Source of the DNA: Paenibacillus aceris
Lineage (GTDB): Bacteria; Bacillota; Bacilli; Paenibacillales; NBRC-103111
DNA length: 64,000 nucleotides
Assembly (NCBI RefSeq): GCF_017874035.1
Contig: NZ_JAGGKV010000017.1
Span: 1-64,000, forward strand
Direction of reading: 5' to 3'
Within the stretch, counting starts at the first letter, position 1, and every line of letters starts with the position of its first letter. A program made the position numbers and the translations under genes. Positions 51,770 to 59,834 of the stretch are shown one piece after another. Below the pieces are notes generated by a model that was not told the DNA's origin, searched no databases, and saw only the letters and a program-made list of their open reading frames with translations.

Positions 51770-53173
51770 TTATCTGAAATCCGGCGGAATACGGCGTGAA
51801 ACTCCCGTTAAGATGGCTGCTTCAACGACGGCATTCCTGACTTTGACAACCACTTGCTCGTTAAAAATACTCGGAATGATGTACTGGTCATTTAACTCGC
51901 TTTCGGAAACAACGGAAGCAATCGCTCGTGCCGCCGCCAGCTTCATCGGTTCGTTGATCCTGCGCGCACGGCAATCGAGCGCCCCTCTGAAAATCCCCGG
52001 AAACACAAGCACGTTATTGATTTGGTTCGGATAATCGCTCCGTCCGGTAGCAAATACGCGAACATGCGGGAGTGCTTCCTTCGGATCGATCTCCGGAACC
52101 GGATTCGCCATAGCAAATACGATGCTGTTCGGGGCCATCTTCTGCACGTCGCTTCCGCTCAACAGCCCGCCTCTTGATACTCCGATGAATACGTCCGCTC
52201 CGCTAATCACATCGCGTAAGCCGCCTGGAGTAGCTTCAACCTGCGGCTGCTCCGCAAGCCACGCCCACATCGGATGCGAGTATTCGCCTCCGCGAATGAT
52301 GGCGCCGTCCCGGTCAACAGGGACAAGCCTTTTCACGCCTGCGGCCAGCAGCATTTTACAGATAGAAACGCCTGCTGCCCCAATCCCGTTGACGACGATT
52401 CGAACTTGGTCCATCCGCTTGCCAACGACTTTGAGTGCGTTCAAGAGGCCGGCAATGACAACAATGGCGGTACCATGCTGATCATCGTGAAAGATAGGGA
52501 TATCCAACTCTTCGGTAAGCCTTGTTTCAATTTCAAAGCAGCGCGGGGAGCTGATATCCTCCAAATTAATTCCGCCAAAAATAGGACTAATCGTTTTAAT
52601 TGTGCGGATGATCTCTTCTGTATCTTGTGTGTCCAAGCAGATCGGAAAGGCGTCTACCCCGGCAAGCTGCTTAAAAAGCATCGCTTTCCCTTCCATCACA
52701 GGTGCGGCTGCGTGCGGGCCAATGTCGCCTAAGCCTAATACAGCAGTACCGTCTGTTACGACCGCTACGGTATTTCTTTTAATCGTTAAAGAATATGCTT
52801 TTTGAGGATCTTCATGGATGGCTGTGCACACGCGGGCCACACCTGGCGTATACACGATGGACAAATCATCCCTATTTTTGATTGGAAGTGTCGGTTGTAC
52901 AGAAATTTTGCCCCCGAGATGCGCTAGAAACGTTCGGTCCGATACGTTGATGAGACGAATACCGTCCAGCGCTTTAATCGCTTCCACCACTTTGGTTTCG
53001 TCTGTATCAGCCACATTTACCGTGACGTCACGAACGGTTACTTCCTGCCCAGGGCGAATGATGTCTATGGAAGTAATATCTCCACCGGCTTTAGTGATCG
53101 TAGAAGCAACCTCACCAAAATTCACTTTATTGAGACTTAATTCCAGACGCAGAATGATACTGTTATATGCCAT
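51770..53173 (-). CDS. NAD-dependent malic enzyme with N-terminal ACT-like domain
   Basis: A 467-residue protein. An ACT-like regulatory domain (about 1-75) precedes the malic fold with VVTDGTAVLGLGDIGPHAAAPVMEGKAML, EDISSPRCFEIE and FHDDQHGTAIV, followed by the Rossmann part (GIGAAGVSICKML). It decarboxylates malate, and often oxaloacetate, to pyruvate with NAD. ATG with AATGAGGA upstream. It lies 27 nt after the aspartate-dehydrogenase-like gene under a GntR-type operator, so it probably finishes the catabolic route rather than serving general anaplerosis. Confidence 0.92.
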   Translation of the reverse strand: MAYNSIILRLELSLNKVNFGEVASTITKAGGDITSIDIIRPGQEVTVRDVTVNVADTDETKVVEAIKALDGIRLINVSDRTFLAHLGGKISVQPTLPIKNRDDLSIVYTPGVARVCTAIHEDPQKAYSLTIKRNTVAVVTDGTAVLGLGDIGPHAAAPVMEGKAMLFKQLAGVDAFPICLDTQDTEEIIRTIKTISPIFGGINLEDISSPRCFEIETRLTEELDIPIFHDDQHGTAIVVIAGLLNALKVVGKRMDQVRIVVNGIGAAGVSICKMLLAAGVKRLVPVDRDGAIIRGGEYSHPMWAWLAEQPQVEATPGGLRDVISGADVFIGVSRGGLLSGSDVQKMAPNSIVFAMANPVPEIDPKEALPHVRVFATGRSDYPNQINNVLVFPGIFRGALDCRARRINEPMKLAAARAIASVVSESELNDQYIIPSIFNEQVVVKVRNAVVEAAILTGVSRRIPPDFR

Positions 53174-53200
53174 GTTCTGATCCTCATTTCTACTCTTTTT

Positions 53201-54013
53201 TTAGATGCCAATGACAAAAGATGATGTTAAATCCCGAAGAGTTTTGATCACACTCATCGCCACGATATATCCGGTTTTTGGATTGCCGGCGGAAGGCGTG
53301 TTTCTAATTTGCAGATTGATTTGACCGAATTTCCCCTTCGCTTCGATTTCATGCGTGTTTTGGGTGATGTGAGGATCTACGAATACTTTCACTTTGGTCT
53401 GATCAAATCCTACACCAGCTAGACTTAGTGCCGCAGAAACATTCACGCTCTCCGGAAATAAGCGGGCGGAATCGCGTGCCACTCCGTCAAACGCGCAAAA
53501 TGGCTCCGTTAATTCAGCCAAATTCACCTGCTGCTCGATAACTGTGCCAATCCAAGCCTTAGGAGGTTTTCTTGTCACTAGTGTTACTTCGTCCATCGGG
53601 CCTACACTTCCTGCTGCGATCCGATCTAAACCTCCAATTGCGGCTGAAGGAACGATCACTTTCCTGCCTGTTTCCCGTGCCTTCTTCATGATCCGATGCA
53701 GCAGCGGCTCGTCAGCCAGTGCGCCAACACTGACCAAAATAAGATCCGCTCCGTACGCCAGAGTTTTCTCGCCATATTTCACTACGGCCTCATGGCCGGC
53801 ACTCTCCACAACAACATCAAGTTCCTGGGCAAAGAACACATCTTCATTCGAAGTCATCACACATCCTGATCCTGGATGACAGGCATCAGGATATTTATTC
53901 TCGTCACGGACCAGTATCGCCCTTAATTGGGCAGCCCCCGCATCTCCTTGTAAAATAACGCGAGCCACATCCTCACCGATGGTTCCATATCCGATAATGC
54001 CTACTTTTATCAT
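53201..54013 (-). CDS. Aspartate-dehydrogenase-like (NadX family) enzyme
   Basis: A 270-residue protein. A Rossmann start (KVGIIGYGTIGEDVARVI), IVPSAAIGGLDRIAAGSVGPM in the middle and FVDPHITQNTHEIEAKGKFG near the C terminus match L-aspartate dehydrogenase, which interconverts aspartate and iminoaspartate with NAD(P). ATG with CAGGAGG upstream. No other NAD biosynthesis gene is nearby; coupling to malic enzyme and RidA favours a catabolic role. TTGGTATACCAT lies 80 bp upstream. Confidence 0.85.
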   Translation of the reverse strand: MIKVGIIGYGTIGEDVARVILQGDAGAAQLRAILVRDENKYPDACHPGSGCVMTSNEDVFFAQELDVVVESAGHEAVVKYGEKTLAYGADLILVSVGALADEPLLHRIMKKARETGRKVIVPSAAIGGLDRIAAGSVGPMDEVTLVTRKPPKAWIGTVIEQQVNLAELTEPFCAFDGVARDSARLFPESVNVSAALSLAGVGFDQTKVKVFVDPHITQNTHEIEAKGKFGQINLQIRNTPSAGNPKTGYIVAMSVIKTLRDLTSSFVIGI

Positions 54014-54092
54014 AAGTCATGAATCCTCCTGTAATGGTTAATGGTTTCAAGTTTGCTTCCTCTGTTTCTCTATCATATCAAAAATAATGTAT

Positions 54093-54104
54093 TTGGTATA
54101 CCAT
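54093..54104. promoter_or_regulatory. GntR-type operator O1
   Basis: TTGGTATACCAT contains the perfect palindrome TGGTATACCA. It sits between the divergent aspartate-dehydrogenase-like and ferredoxin genes, so one site can control both. Confidence 0.75.
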
Positions 54105-54156
54105 AAACCAATTAAATGTGATATACTAACACTACTAAGACATGGGGGGATGCCAA

Positions 54157-54492
54157 GTGCCATCAGTGACTTATCTTACATCAGGAAAAACGATAGAAGT
54201 CGAAAAAGACGCCAATCTCTTAAGAACATCGATCCGATATGAAGGGTCTGTACCTTACAAATGCGGCGGTGGCCTTTGCGGAACTTGCCGTGTACAGATC
54301 GTGGACGGGCATGAACACTTAAGCAGAATTATGAAAAAGGAAGTCGACCGACTCGGTCAGGAGAAGCTGGACCAAGGTTTCCGCCTCGCCTGCCAAACTT
54401 TCATCACCGGTGACGTGACGATCTCCTGGGGCGAAGAAGATCTTAGCCGTCTTAACAAAATCGCCCAACGAAGAATTAACGCAGCCCAATAG
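54157..54492 (+). CDS. 2Fe-2S ferredoxin 1
   Basis: A 111-residue plant-type ferredoxin. The cluster ligands are in YKCGGGLCGTCRVQIVDG and the later FRLACQTF. The start is GTG 54157 because GGGGGGA precedes it by about 6 nt; a longer ATG frame adds five residues that overlap the ribosome site. It is the only rightward gene of the catabolic cluster and shares operator O1. It probably feeds electrons to an oxygenase; no dedicated reductase is seen. Confidence 0.9.
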   Translation: MPSVTYLTSGKTIEVEKDANLLRTSIRYEGSVPYKCGGGLCGTCRVQIVDGHEHLSRIMKKEVDRLGQEKLDQGFRLACQTFITGDVTISWGEEDLSRLNKIAQRRINAAQ

Positions 54493-54506
54493 GTTGAAAA
54501 TCAGGC

Positions 54507-54532
54507 AAGCAGTCCGAGAGGACTGCTTTTTT
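54507..54532 (+). terminator. Terminator of ferredoxin 1
   Basis: AAGCAGTCC-GAGA-GGACTGCTT followed by TTTT, 15 nt after the stop codon. Confidence 0.9.
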
Positions 54533-54560
54533 GCATGGGATAAATCTAAATTAAAAAAAA

Positions 54561-54581
54561 CGCAAGCTCCCAGAGCCTGCG
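54561..54581 (-). terminator. Terminator of the GntR-ferredoxin-RidA unit
   Basis: CGCAAGCTC-CCA-GAGCCTGCG is preceded on the plus strand by a run of eight As, which becomes U-rich on the minus transcript. It lies 8 nt past the stop of the 99-residue gene. Confidence 0.85.
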
Positions 54582-54589
54582 CTTTTACT

Positions 54590-54889
54590 TTATGCTATTT
54601 TCACAATCTTACTGTCCTTGTCGACATCCAGTTCATAGATCTCTTTCTCAATCTGAGCGGTGGAATCAAACTTTGGAAATACCTTGAGCGGAATGCTGTT
54701 GTCTGCGAATTTCTCAGAAACCCCTTGAATGATGATTCTTGTATCTTCACCAACAATTTTGCATACTTCAAACAGTGTTTTTTTCTTGCCGAAGAAGTAA
54801 TACTCGTATGCTGCCACTAACTCTAAGTTCGGATTATTCGTCACCGTCCGGTAACGATCAGTTGTGGATACTAGAATATATTCGCTCAT
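54590..54889 (-). CDS. Unrecognised 99-residue protein of the GntR regulon
   Basis: A 99-residue soluble protein starting MSEYILVSTTDRYRTVTNNP, with a mixed, probably beta-rich sequence and no Cys/His cluster beyond a single Cys (FEVCKIVGED). No family is recognised. ATG 54889 follows GGAGGG; the longer frame adds six residues. It is the last gene of GntR-ferredoxin-RidA-unknown, spaced about 42 nt from each neighbour. It is probably a small accessory subunit of the pathway. Confidence 0.75.
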   Translation of the reverse strand: MSEYILVSTTDRYRTVTNNPNLELVAAYEYYFFGKKKTLFEVCKIVGEDTRIIIQGVSEKFADNSIPLKVFPKFDSTAQIEKEIYELDVDKDSKIVKIA

Positions 54890-54931
54890 ATGAAGCCCTC
54901 CGCTCAATTATTTTATATATGTTGAATCACT

Positions 54932-55402
54932 TTACTCATAACTCACAATCAATTCTACTTCTACTGCAGCACCGCCGGGCAACGTAGCAACGCCAATAGC
55001 GGACCGGGCATGCAGCCCTCTGTCTCCGAATACTTCAACTAACAGATCTGAGGCGCCATTCAAAACGTAAGGCAGATCGTGAAACCCAGGATTCGCATTA
55101 ATGAAGCCTTCCATTTTAACGATGCCGGTTATGCGATTCAGATCTCCCAGAATAAACTTTAAAGTACTTAGTTGATTAATCATGCATTGCCTGGCTGCTT
55201 GGTAACCTTCTTCTTTGGAAAACTCTTGTCCTACTTTGCCTTTGTATTGAAGCACTCCACCCGCCTTCGGGGTTACGCCACTTAAATAAATCAAAGGAGG
55301 CAAAAGGGTATAAGGCAGATAATTCCCACTTGGTTTAGGCGGAGAGTCCAGCAGAATGTTCAGTTCTTCGAGTCTGGCTTCAACTTGTCCATGTAGTTGC
55401 AC
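54932..55402 (-). CDS. RidA/YjgF-family enamine/imine deaminase
   Basis: A 156-residue protein of the larger RidA subgroup. It has GLHARSAIGVATLPGGAAVEVELIV, whose Arg in HARSA binds the substrate carboxylate and whose Glu positions water. RidA enzymes hydrolyse imines or enamines to keto acids plus ammonia; 2-aminomuconate deaminase is a relative. The start is GTG, with GGGGGA 9 nt upstream. In this operon it probably hydrolyses the imino product of a pathway enzyme, iminoaspartate being one candidate. Confidence 0.88.
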   Translation of the reverse strand: MQLHGQVEARLEELNILLDSPPKPSGNYLPYTLLPPLIYLSGVTPKAGGVLQYKGKVGQEFSKEEGYQAARQCMINQLSTLKFILGDLNRITGIVKMEGFINANPGFHDLPYVLNGASDLLVEVFGDRGLHARSAIGVATLPGGAAVEVELIVSYE

Positions 55403-55443
55403 AATAAGTCATCCCCCATATAGGCTGCTGTCTCTGACTGTCC

Positions 55444-55728
55444 CTATTCCTGTCGGAGCTCAATATCTTCCGAAATATATAACTGGCATGCTAGACGAAA
55501 TCCTTCATTAATTTTATCGCCCAGCATCTTATTTTCTTTCCAATTGGGTTCTTGAAGCTTATCGCCGCCGGTAACGACTTTCACCATACATTTCGTGCAC
55601 TTACCCATACCACAGCCATATTTCAGATGGGGGAATTTCTTAATTCCCGCTAACACCACCAAGTTACTGTTCTCATTCACTTCTTGTTGATACACTTGGC
55701 CATTCTGGTGTAATGTCACATTCGGCAT
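55444..55728 (-). CDS. 2Fe-2S ferredoxin 2
   Basis: A 94-residue plant-type ferredoxin with KYGCGMGKCTKCMVKVVTGG and FRLACQLYI supplying the four cluster cysteines. ATG 55728 follows GGAGGTTGTGAT; the 12-codon extension upstream is not needed. It is 45 nt after the GntR gene. Together with ferredoxin 1 it makes two one-electron carriers for a cluster with a single diiron oxygenase candidate. Confidence 0.9.
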   Translation of the reverse strand: MPNVTLHQNGQVYQQEVNENSNLVVLAGIKKFPHLKYGCGMGKCTKCMVKVVTGGDKLQEPNWKENKMLGDKINEGFRLACQLYISEDIELRQE

Positions 55729-55773
55729 ATCACAACCTCCATACAGCAGCATGAATATAGGCAATCACGGTCT

Positions 55774-56451
55774 TTATTCTCTTTCTAAAGCTTCCATGTA
55801 GGCCTTTTTAGAATTTTCGACGTGAATTTTCGTTAAATTTTCAGCAAACTCCGCTTCACCGTTCAGAACGGCTTTGATAATTTCTCTGTGTTCCTCCATC
55901 GCTTTGCGTTGGCGCCCAGGAAGCTCGTAGCCTACATGAACGAAAGCGCGGATATAGTCGGATAAACCGTCCAACATTTGCGTTAACCTCGGGCTCTTCG
56001 CAGCACGGAAAATAACTTCGTTCGCCTCAAAGTGATATTTCCAGTCGGATTGCTCGAACGTAGGTTTTGCTAAAGCAGTGTCAATCTCTACAATTATTTG
56101 GCTTAGTTCCTCTCGTTGAGCCTGTTCGACTTTCTTGACGGCCAACTTCACGGCCAGACTTTCAAGAGATGACAAAATCGTGAATATTTCGATTATCTCA
56201 TCCGGAGATAGTTTAGAGACAACCACTCCCTTACGCGGAAGCGTCTTTACGAAGCCTTGTGACTCAAGCCGAAACAGTGCTTCCCGGATGGGAGTGCGGC
56301 TAACATTTAATTGATCGGCCAATTCCCTCTCGATAATCCGGTCACCTGATTTGTATATACCTTGAACGATAGCTTGTTTAATATATTGATACACTTTATC
56401 CCTGATCGGGCTTAATTCCTCTTCTTTCCAAATCACTGGATTGTCCGGCAT
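55774..56451 (-). CDS. GntR-family regulator, FadR/FCD type
   Basis: A 225-residue repressor or activator. The winged helix (about 12-78) has GDRIIERELADQLNVSRTPIREALFRLESQGFV. The all-helical FCD effector domain (about 85-220) has FHEANEVIF-like FEANEVIFRAAKSP and EHREIIKAVLNGE, typically a metal-assisted carboxylate sensor. Its own ribosome site (GGAGGTATACC) overlaps the operator GGTATACC, so it is autoregulated. The same palindrome at the other units makes it the likely master regulator of the 51.7-62.9 kb cluster. Confidence 0.93.
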   Translation of the reverse strand: MPDNPVIWKEEELSPIRDKVYQYIKQAIVQGIYKSGDRIIERELADQLNVSRTPIREALFRLESQGFVKTLPRKGVVVSKLSPDEIIEIFTILSSLESLAVKLAVKKVEQAQREELSQIIVEIDTALAKPTFEQSDWKYHFEANEVIFRAAKSPRLTQMLDGLSDYIRAFVHVGYELPGRQRKAMEEHREIIKAVLNGEAEFAENLTKIHVENSKKAYMEALERE

Positions 56452-56452
56452 A

Positions 56453-56461
56453 TGGTATACC
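56453..56461. promoter_or_regulatory. GntR-type operator O2, over the GntR ribosome site
   Basis: TGGTATACC directly abuts the GntR start codon and overlaps its GGAGG. Binding here would block its own expression. Confidence 0.7.
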
Positions 56462-56524
56462 TCCGCGTATGCGTTTTCTTACAGTTTAATCGATACACCA
56501 TAACCAATCAACATTAGAATGTGG

Positions 56525-56532
56525 GGTATACC
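56525..56532. promoter_or_regulatory. GntR-type operator O3
   Basis: GGTATACC lies between the ChrA-pair stop and the GntR promoter region, 64 bp upstream of O2. Two sites this close suit cooperative autoregulation. Confidence 0.6.
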
Positions 56533-56539
56533 TGCCGGA

Positions 56540-57070
56540 TCATCCCAGAACAAAAGCTCCATACACTAAACCCAGCCCCACAACAGCCGCTGGATGTACT
56601 TTCCATTTCTCCAGAGCAACAAAACTAACCGCTGCAAGCAAGGCCGTCTGCCATATTCCCGCCGATTGATAGGCGCTGGTGAAAAACTGCAGCGCCAATG
56701 TGCCGAGCAGAACAGCGACGATTGGACGAACGATTAGTGTCATCGCCATGACTTGCGGAGCTCCTTTGAAAAAGTTGATGAACTTGAACAAGAGAACCAT
56801 CGCAAGAGCCGTCGGCAGGATGGTAGCGATTAGCGCGACTAACGCGCCGGGAATGCCGGCCACCTGGTAGCCGATATATCCTGCAAGCTTGGTGGCGATC
56901 GGACTTGGAAGGGCATTGCCGAGAGCCAGCACATCGCCGAACTGTTCCATGCTCATCCATCCGAAATGATCAACCACTTCTGCCTGAAGCAACGGGATAA
57001 TCGGCGGCCCGCCACCGTAACCTAATATGTTAGGAACAAAAAAGGCCCAAAATATTTCTAATAGCGTCAT
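56540..57070 (-). CDS. Chromate-transporter-family protein, ChrA half 1
   Basis: A 176-residue, five-to-six-TM protein with the CHR signatures GYGGGPPIIPLLQAEVV and ALPSPIATKLAGYIGYQVAG. It is a short-chain CHR protein that works as a hetero-pair with the next gene, overlapping it by 4 nt. Such pairs export chromate in some bacteria; many natural substrates are probably other anions. Placement in a catabolic regulon suggests an organic or inorganic anion of that pathway. Confidence 0.88.
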   Translation of the reverse strand: MTLLEIFWAFFVPNILGYGGGPPIIPLLQAEVVDHFGWMSMEQFGDVLALGNALPSPIATKLAGYIGYQVAGIPGALVALIATILPTALAMVLLFKFINFFKGAPQVMAMTLIVRPIVAVLLGTLALQFFTSAYQSAGIWQTALLAAVSFVALEKWKVHPAAVVGLGLVYGAFVLG

Positions 57071-57660
57071 GCGGAAAAACCCCTGTCTGAATTGCCCTGC
57101 TGCTGTTTACGCTTCTTTTTGTTAGTCAAATAGGTGGACTCAGTGAACGCGTAAGCAAGCGCGATGCCAATCAGTAATCCTGGGTTTAAGTTAAGCAAAA
57201 CGAGCGCAATGATCGAAATGAGCGTCCACGCCAGCGTTTTGCTTTTCACCCAGCTTTGCCAAGCTTTTTTGAAGAAATCGTAGGCCATAACCGCCATCAT
57301 CACGCCGATGACCGGCTGAATGCCGTGCGTCATGCCGCCTACAATACCGGAATCCTTTAATTTATAAATGAGTCCTAGAAGCAAAATCATACCAATGAGC
57401 GCGGGAATGACCATCGCTGTAATCGCAATAAATGCGCCCATATAGCCATTCACTTTGTAGCCGATATAACCTGCCATTTTCGTGGCGATCGGGCCAGGCA
57501 ACGCATTCCCCATCGCAAGCACATCTGTAAATTCATCGTCCGTCATCCACTGATACTTCTGAACAGCCTCCGCATGAACCAAGGGGATCATCGTTGGCCC
57601 CCCGCCGTACCCCAGAAGCCCAATCCGGAAAAACCCGAGGAACAGATTCCAGTACGCCAT
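57067..57660 (-). CDS. Chromate-transporter-family protein, ChrA half 2
   Basis: A 197-residue, five-to-six-TM protein with GYGGGPTMIPLVHAEAV and ALPGPIATKMAGYIGYKVNG, the mate of the 176-residue half. A basic C-terminal tail (TNKKKRKQQQ) lies in the cytoplasm. ATG with a GGAGAGGGAAGAGG region upstream. It is 51 nt after the GlcG/HbpS gene and translationally coupled to its partner. Confidence 0.88.
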   Translation of the reverse strand: MAYWNLFLGFFRIGLLGYGGGPTMIPLVHAEAVQKYQWMTDDEFTDVLAMGNALPGPIATKMAGYIGYKVNGYMGAFIAITAMVIPALIGMILLLGLIYKLKDSGIVGGMTHGIQPVIGVMMAVMAYDFFKKAWQSWVKSKTLAWTLISIIALVLLNLNPGLLIGIALAYAFTESTYLTNKKKRKQQQGNSDRGFSA

Positions 57661-57711
57661 CTTCCCTCTTCCCTCTCCATTGCAGCTAGTTTCATAAGGA
57701 ACGAACCGCGT

Positions 57712-58185
57712 TTATTTTTTAATATCCGCTTGTGTCATGACATCGTACTCACTGCCTAAATACTGCTGCAGAGCCTTTAACGCCGCGGTGCCGACCGCTG
57801 TATCCTGCTCCCCGTTACCTCCGCTGACCCCTACGCCTCCAATGACTTCGCCATTCACGACAATCGGGAATCCGCCGACGAAGATCGCAAATTTACCGGG
57901 CATCATCACATGTATGCCGAATGCCTCTCCGGTTGTTGTCGCAGGTCCTCCCGGTTGGTTAAACAGATGCGTCGAGCGTTTATGGCCGCTTGCCGTAAAA
58001 GCTTTGGACGTTGCAATCTCAGGGCCGGTAATCCGTCCGCCGTTCATACGTTCCAGAGCAACGATATATCCGCCATCATCCACGATACAGATAGATTCCA
58101 AAGCGTTCACTTCTGCTGCCGCCTTCTTCGCAGCTTCTATCATCACTTTAGCTTCTTCCAGCTCAAGCTTTAATACCGATTTCAT
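57712..58185 (-). CDS. GlcG/HbpS-family protein
   Basis: A 157-residue cytoplasmic protein with LEEAKVMIEAAKKAAAEVNA, SICIVDDGGYIVALERMNG and GGFPIVVNGEVIGGVGVSGG, the full family pattern. Relatives (GlcG, PduO C-terminal, HbpS) bind haem, corrinoid or small acids and often accompany catabolic operons with no defined reaction. ATG with GGAGGATCTC upstream. It follows the aldehyde dehydrogenase by 28 nt; an operator core lies in that junction. Confidence 0.9.
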   Translation of the reverse strand: MKSVLKLELEEAKVMIEAAKKAAAEVNALESICIVDDGGYIVALERMNGGRITGPEIATSKAFTASGHKRSTHLFNQPGGPATTTGEAFGIHVMMPGKFAIFVGGFPIVVNGEVIGGVGVSGGNGEQDTAVGTAALKALQQYLGSEYDVMTQADIKK

Positions 58186-58213
58186 ATGAGATCCTCCATT
58201 ATGAATCTATCGT

Positions 58214-59683
58214 TTATACGCCGTGGTATACCGTTTTGATTTGCGTGTAGAATTCAAGTGCCGCACGACCGGATTCGCGGTAAGTCGCTGTACTCGACAT
58301 TTTCACTCCGCCGAATGGTGCATTATAAGCATTGCCGGTAGTCGGACGGTTAATTTTCACCATGCCTGTCTCGATATTCTGGATAAAATGTTGAATCTTG
58401 CTTGCATCTAGCGTGCAGATTGCTGCGGATAGGCCGAATTCCACGTCATTCGCGATATCCATCGCTTCTTGGAAGCTGGCAACACGGATCACCGAGATGA
58501 CCGGTCCGAAAATCTCTTCCTGCGCGATGCGCATGTCAGGTGCAACCCCTACGAACACGGCAGGCGTTACGTAGTAACCATTCGCGTACTCGCCCTCTGT
58601 GATTTGCTCGCCGCCTACGACCAGCTCAGCGCCCTCTGCTCTGCCTATGGCGACGTAATCCAACACATTGCGAAGTTGGCTTTCATTCGCCAGCGGACCG
58701 ACTTCAACGCCTTTGCTAAGACCGTTACCCACCGTAAGCTGCTTGGTCTTCTCTACAAGCTTCCGAACAAACTCATCATGAACCGCGTCCATGATAATTA
58801 CTCGGCTCGTACCGGTGCAAGCTTGACCCGTTAGCTCAAATCCACCCTTCACTGCGAGTTCTACCGCATGATCCAAGTTCGCATCGTCCATGACGATCAG
58901 CGGGTTCTTACCGCCTAGTTCCAACTGCACGCGTGTAGACAATCGCACCTGACGATTAATCTTCTCTCCTGCACCCGTTGATCCCGTGAAAGTAACCGCT
59001 TTGACGGCCGGATGAGTGACCAGCGGTACGCCTGTCTTCGAAGCGGAGCCTGTCACGAAGTTGATCACACCTGCCGGAAGTCCGGCTTTATGAAGCGCCT
59101 CCACTAAACGGTAAGCAATTAGCGGTGTGTTGGATGCCGGCTTGAATACGACCGTATTGCCTGTAACTAAGGCTGGTGCAATTTTGCGGACCGGAATCGA
59201 AATCGGGAAGTTCCATGGTGTAATAATCGAAATGACGCCTAATGGTTCTTTGCGTGTGTATACGAAAGTCGTTGCATCATCCGACGGGAGTGTTTCGCCG
59301 GAAACGTTCAGTCCTTCCGAAGCGTAGTATCTTAACGTTTGTGCGGAGCGTTTCACTTCCATCCGGCTGCTCGCAATTGTCTTTCCTTCTTCGCGTGTCA
59401 GCTCTTCGGCGTATTGCTCCAGACCTGCCTCTAGCAAATCCGCTGCTTTATACATAATTTCCGCTCTCTTCGTGGGAGAAACGTGGCGCCAAGTTTTGAA
59501 TGCCTGTTCGGCAGCCTCCATGGCCTGGATAACATCCTCTTCCGTCGAAGCTTGAAATCTTCCTACGATATCTTTCACATTAGCAGGGTTGGTTGTGGTG
59601 AAGGTTTCGCCGCCTACTGCCTCTACCCATTCCCCGTTAATTAAGTTTTTGAACGTTTGCACTGCCGTCTCCGTTGCTGCCAT
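58214..59683 (-). CDS. Aldehyde dehydrogenase, 2-oxoglutarate-semialdehyde-dehydrogenase-like
   Basis: A 489-residue NAD(P)-dependent enzyme. It has the ITPWNFPISIPVRKIAPAL nucleotide region, the catalytic Glu in ELGGKNP and the catalytic Cys in GQACTGTSRVII. The end, NAPFGGVKMSSTATYRESG, resembles KGSADH/YcbD-type enzymes more than betaine or succinate-semialdehyde ones. The ATG at 59683 follows AAGGGGA; the longer frame adds 13 unsupported residues. It should oxidise an aldehyde acid produced in the cluster, probably after the diiron oxygenase step. Confidence 0.92.
   Translation of the reverse strand: MAATETAVQTFKNLINGEWVEAVGGETFTTTNPANVKDIVGRFQASTEEDVIQAMEAAEQAFKTWRHVSPTKRAEIMYKAADLLEAGLEQYAEELTREEGKTIASSRMEVKRSAQTLRYYASEGLNVSGETLPSDDATTFVYTRKEPLGVISIITPWNFPISIPVRKIAPALVTGNTVVFKPASNTPLIAYRLVEALHKAGLPAGVINFVTGSASKTGVPLVTHPAVKAVTFTGSTGAGEKINRQVRLSTRVQLELGGKNPLIVMDDANLDHAVELAVKGGFELTGQACTGTSRVIIMDAVHDEFVRKLVEKTKQLTVGNGLSKGVEVGPLANESQLRNVLDYVAIGRAEGAELVVGGEQITEGEYANGYYVTPAVFVGVAPDMRIAQEEIFGPVISVIRVASFQEAMDIANDVEFGLSAAICTLDASKIQHFIQNIETGMVKINRPTTGNAYNAPFGGVKMSSTATYRESGRAALEFYTQIKTVYHGV
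58225..58232. promoter_or_regulatory. GntR-type operator core O4, inside the 3' end of the aldehyde dehydrogenase gene
   Basis: GGTATACC occurs in the last codons of the aldehyde dehydrogenase gene, 40 bp upstream of the GlcG/HbpS start. It could allow an internal promoter for GlcG/HbpS-ChrA, or be a coding coincidence. Confidence 0.4.
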
Positions 59684-59728
59684 GTCAATCCCCTTTCTCT
59701 TTAAATACCAATGTCGGCTCAAAAGCAG

Positions 59729-59779
59729 GGTCTAGTATGCTAGTTAGACCAATTCCCGAGAAATGCTGCTTCCCGGGAA
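59729..59779 (-). other. Two intercistronic hairpins
   Basis: GGTCTAGTA...TAGTTAGACC (59729-59750) and TTCCCG...CGGGAA (59753-59779) lie in the 151-nt gap between the diiron oxygenase and aldehyde dehydrogenase genes. They may stabilise or split the transcript; no T-run makes a clear terminator. Confidence 0.4.
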
Positions 59780-59834
59780 CCGTTTAACCTTCTATTTTCT
59801 ATGAACGTTTATATGAGATAAGCAATGATAAGGA

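Noticed and set aside
56540..57660. Chromate-resistance locus
   Set aside because: No chromate reductase or metal regulator is near, and the pair lies in a GntR catabolic regulon; another anion is more likely.
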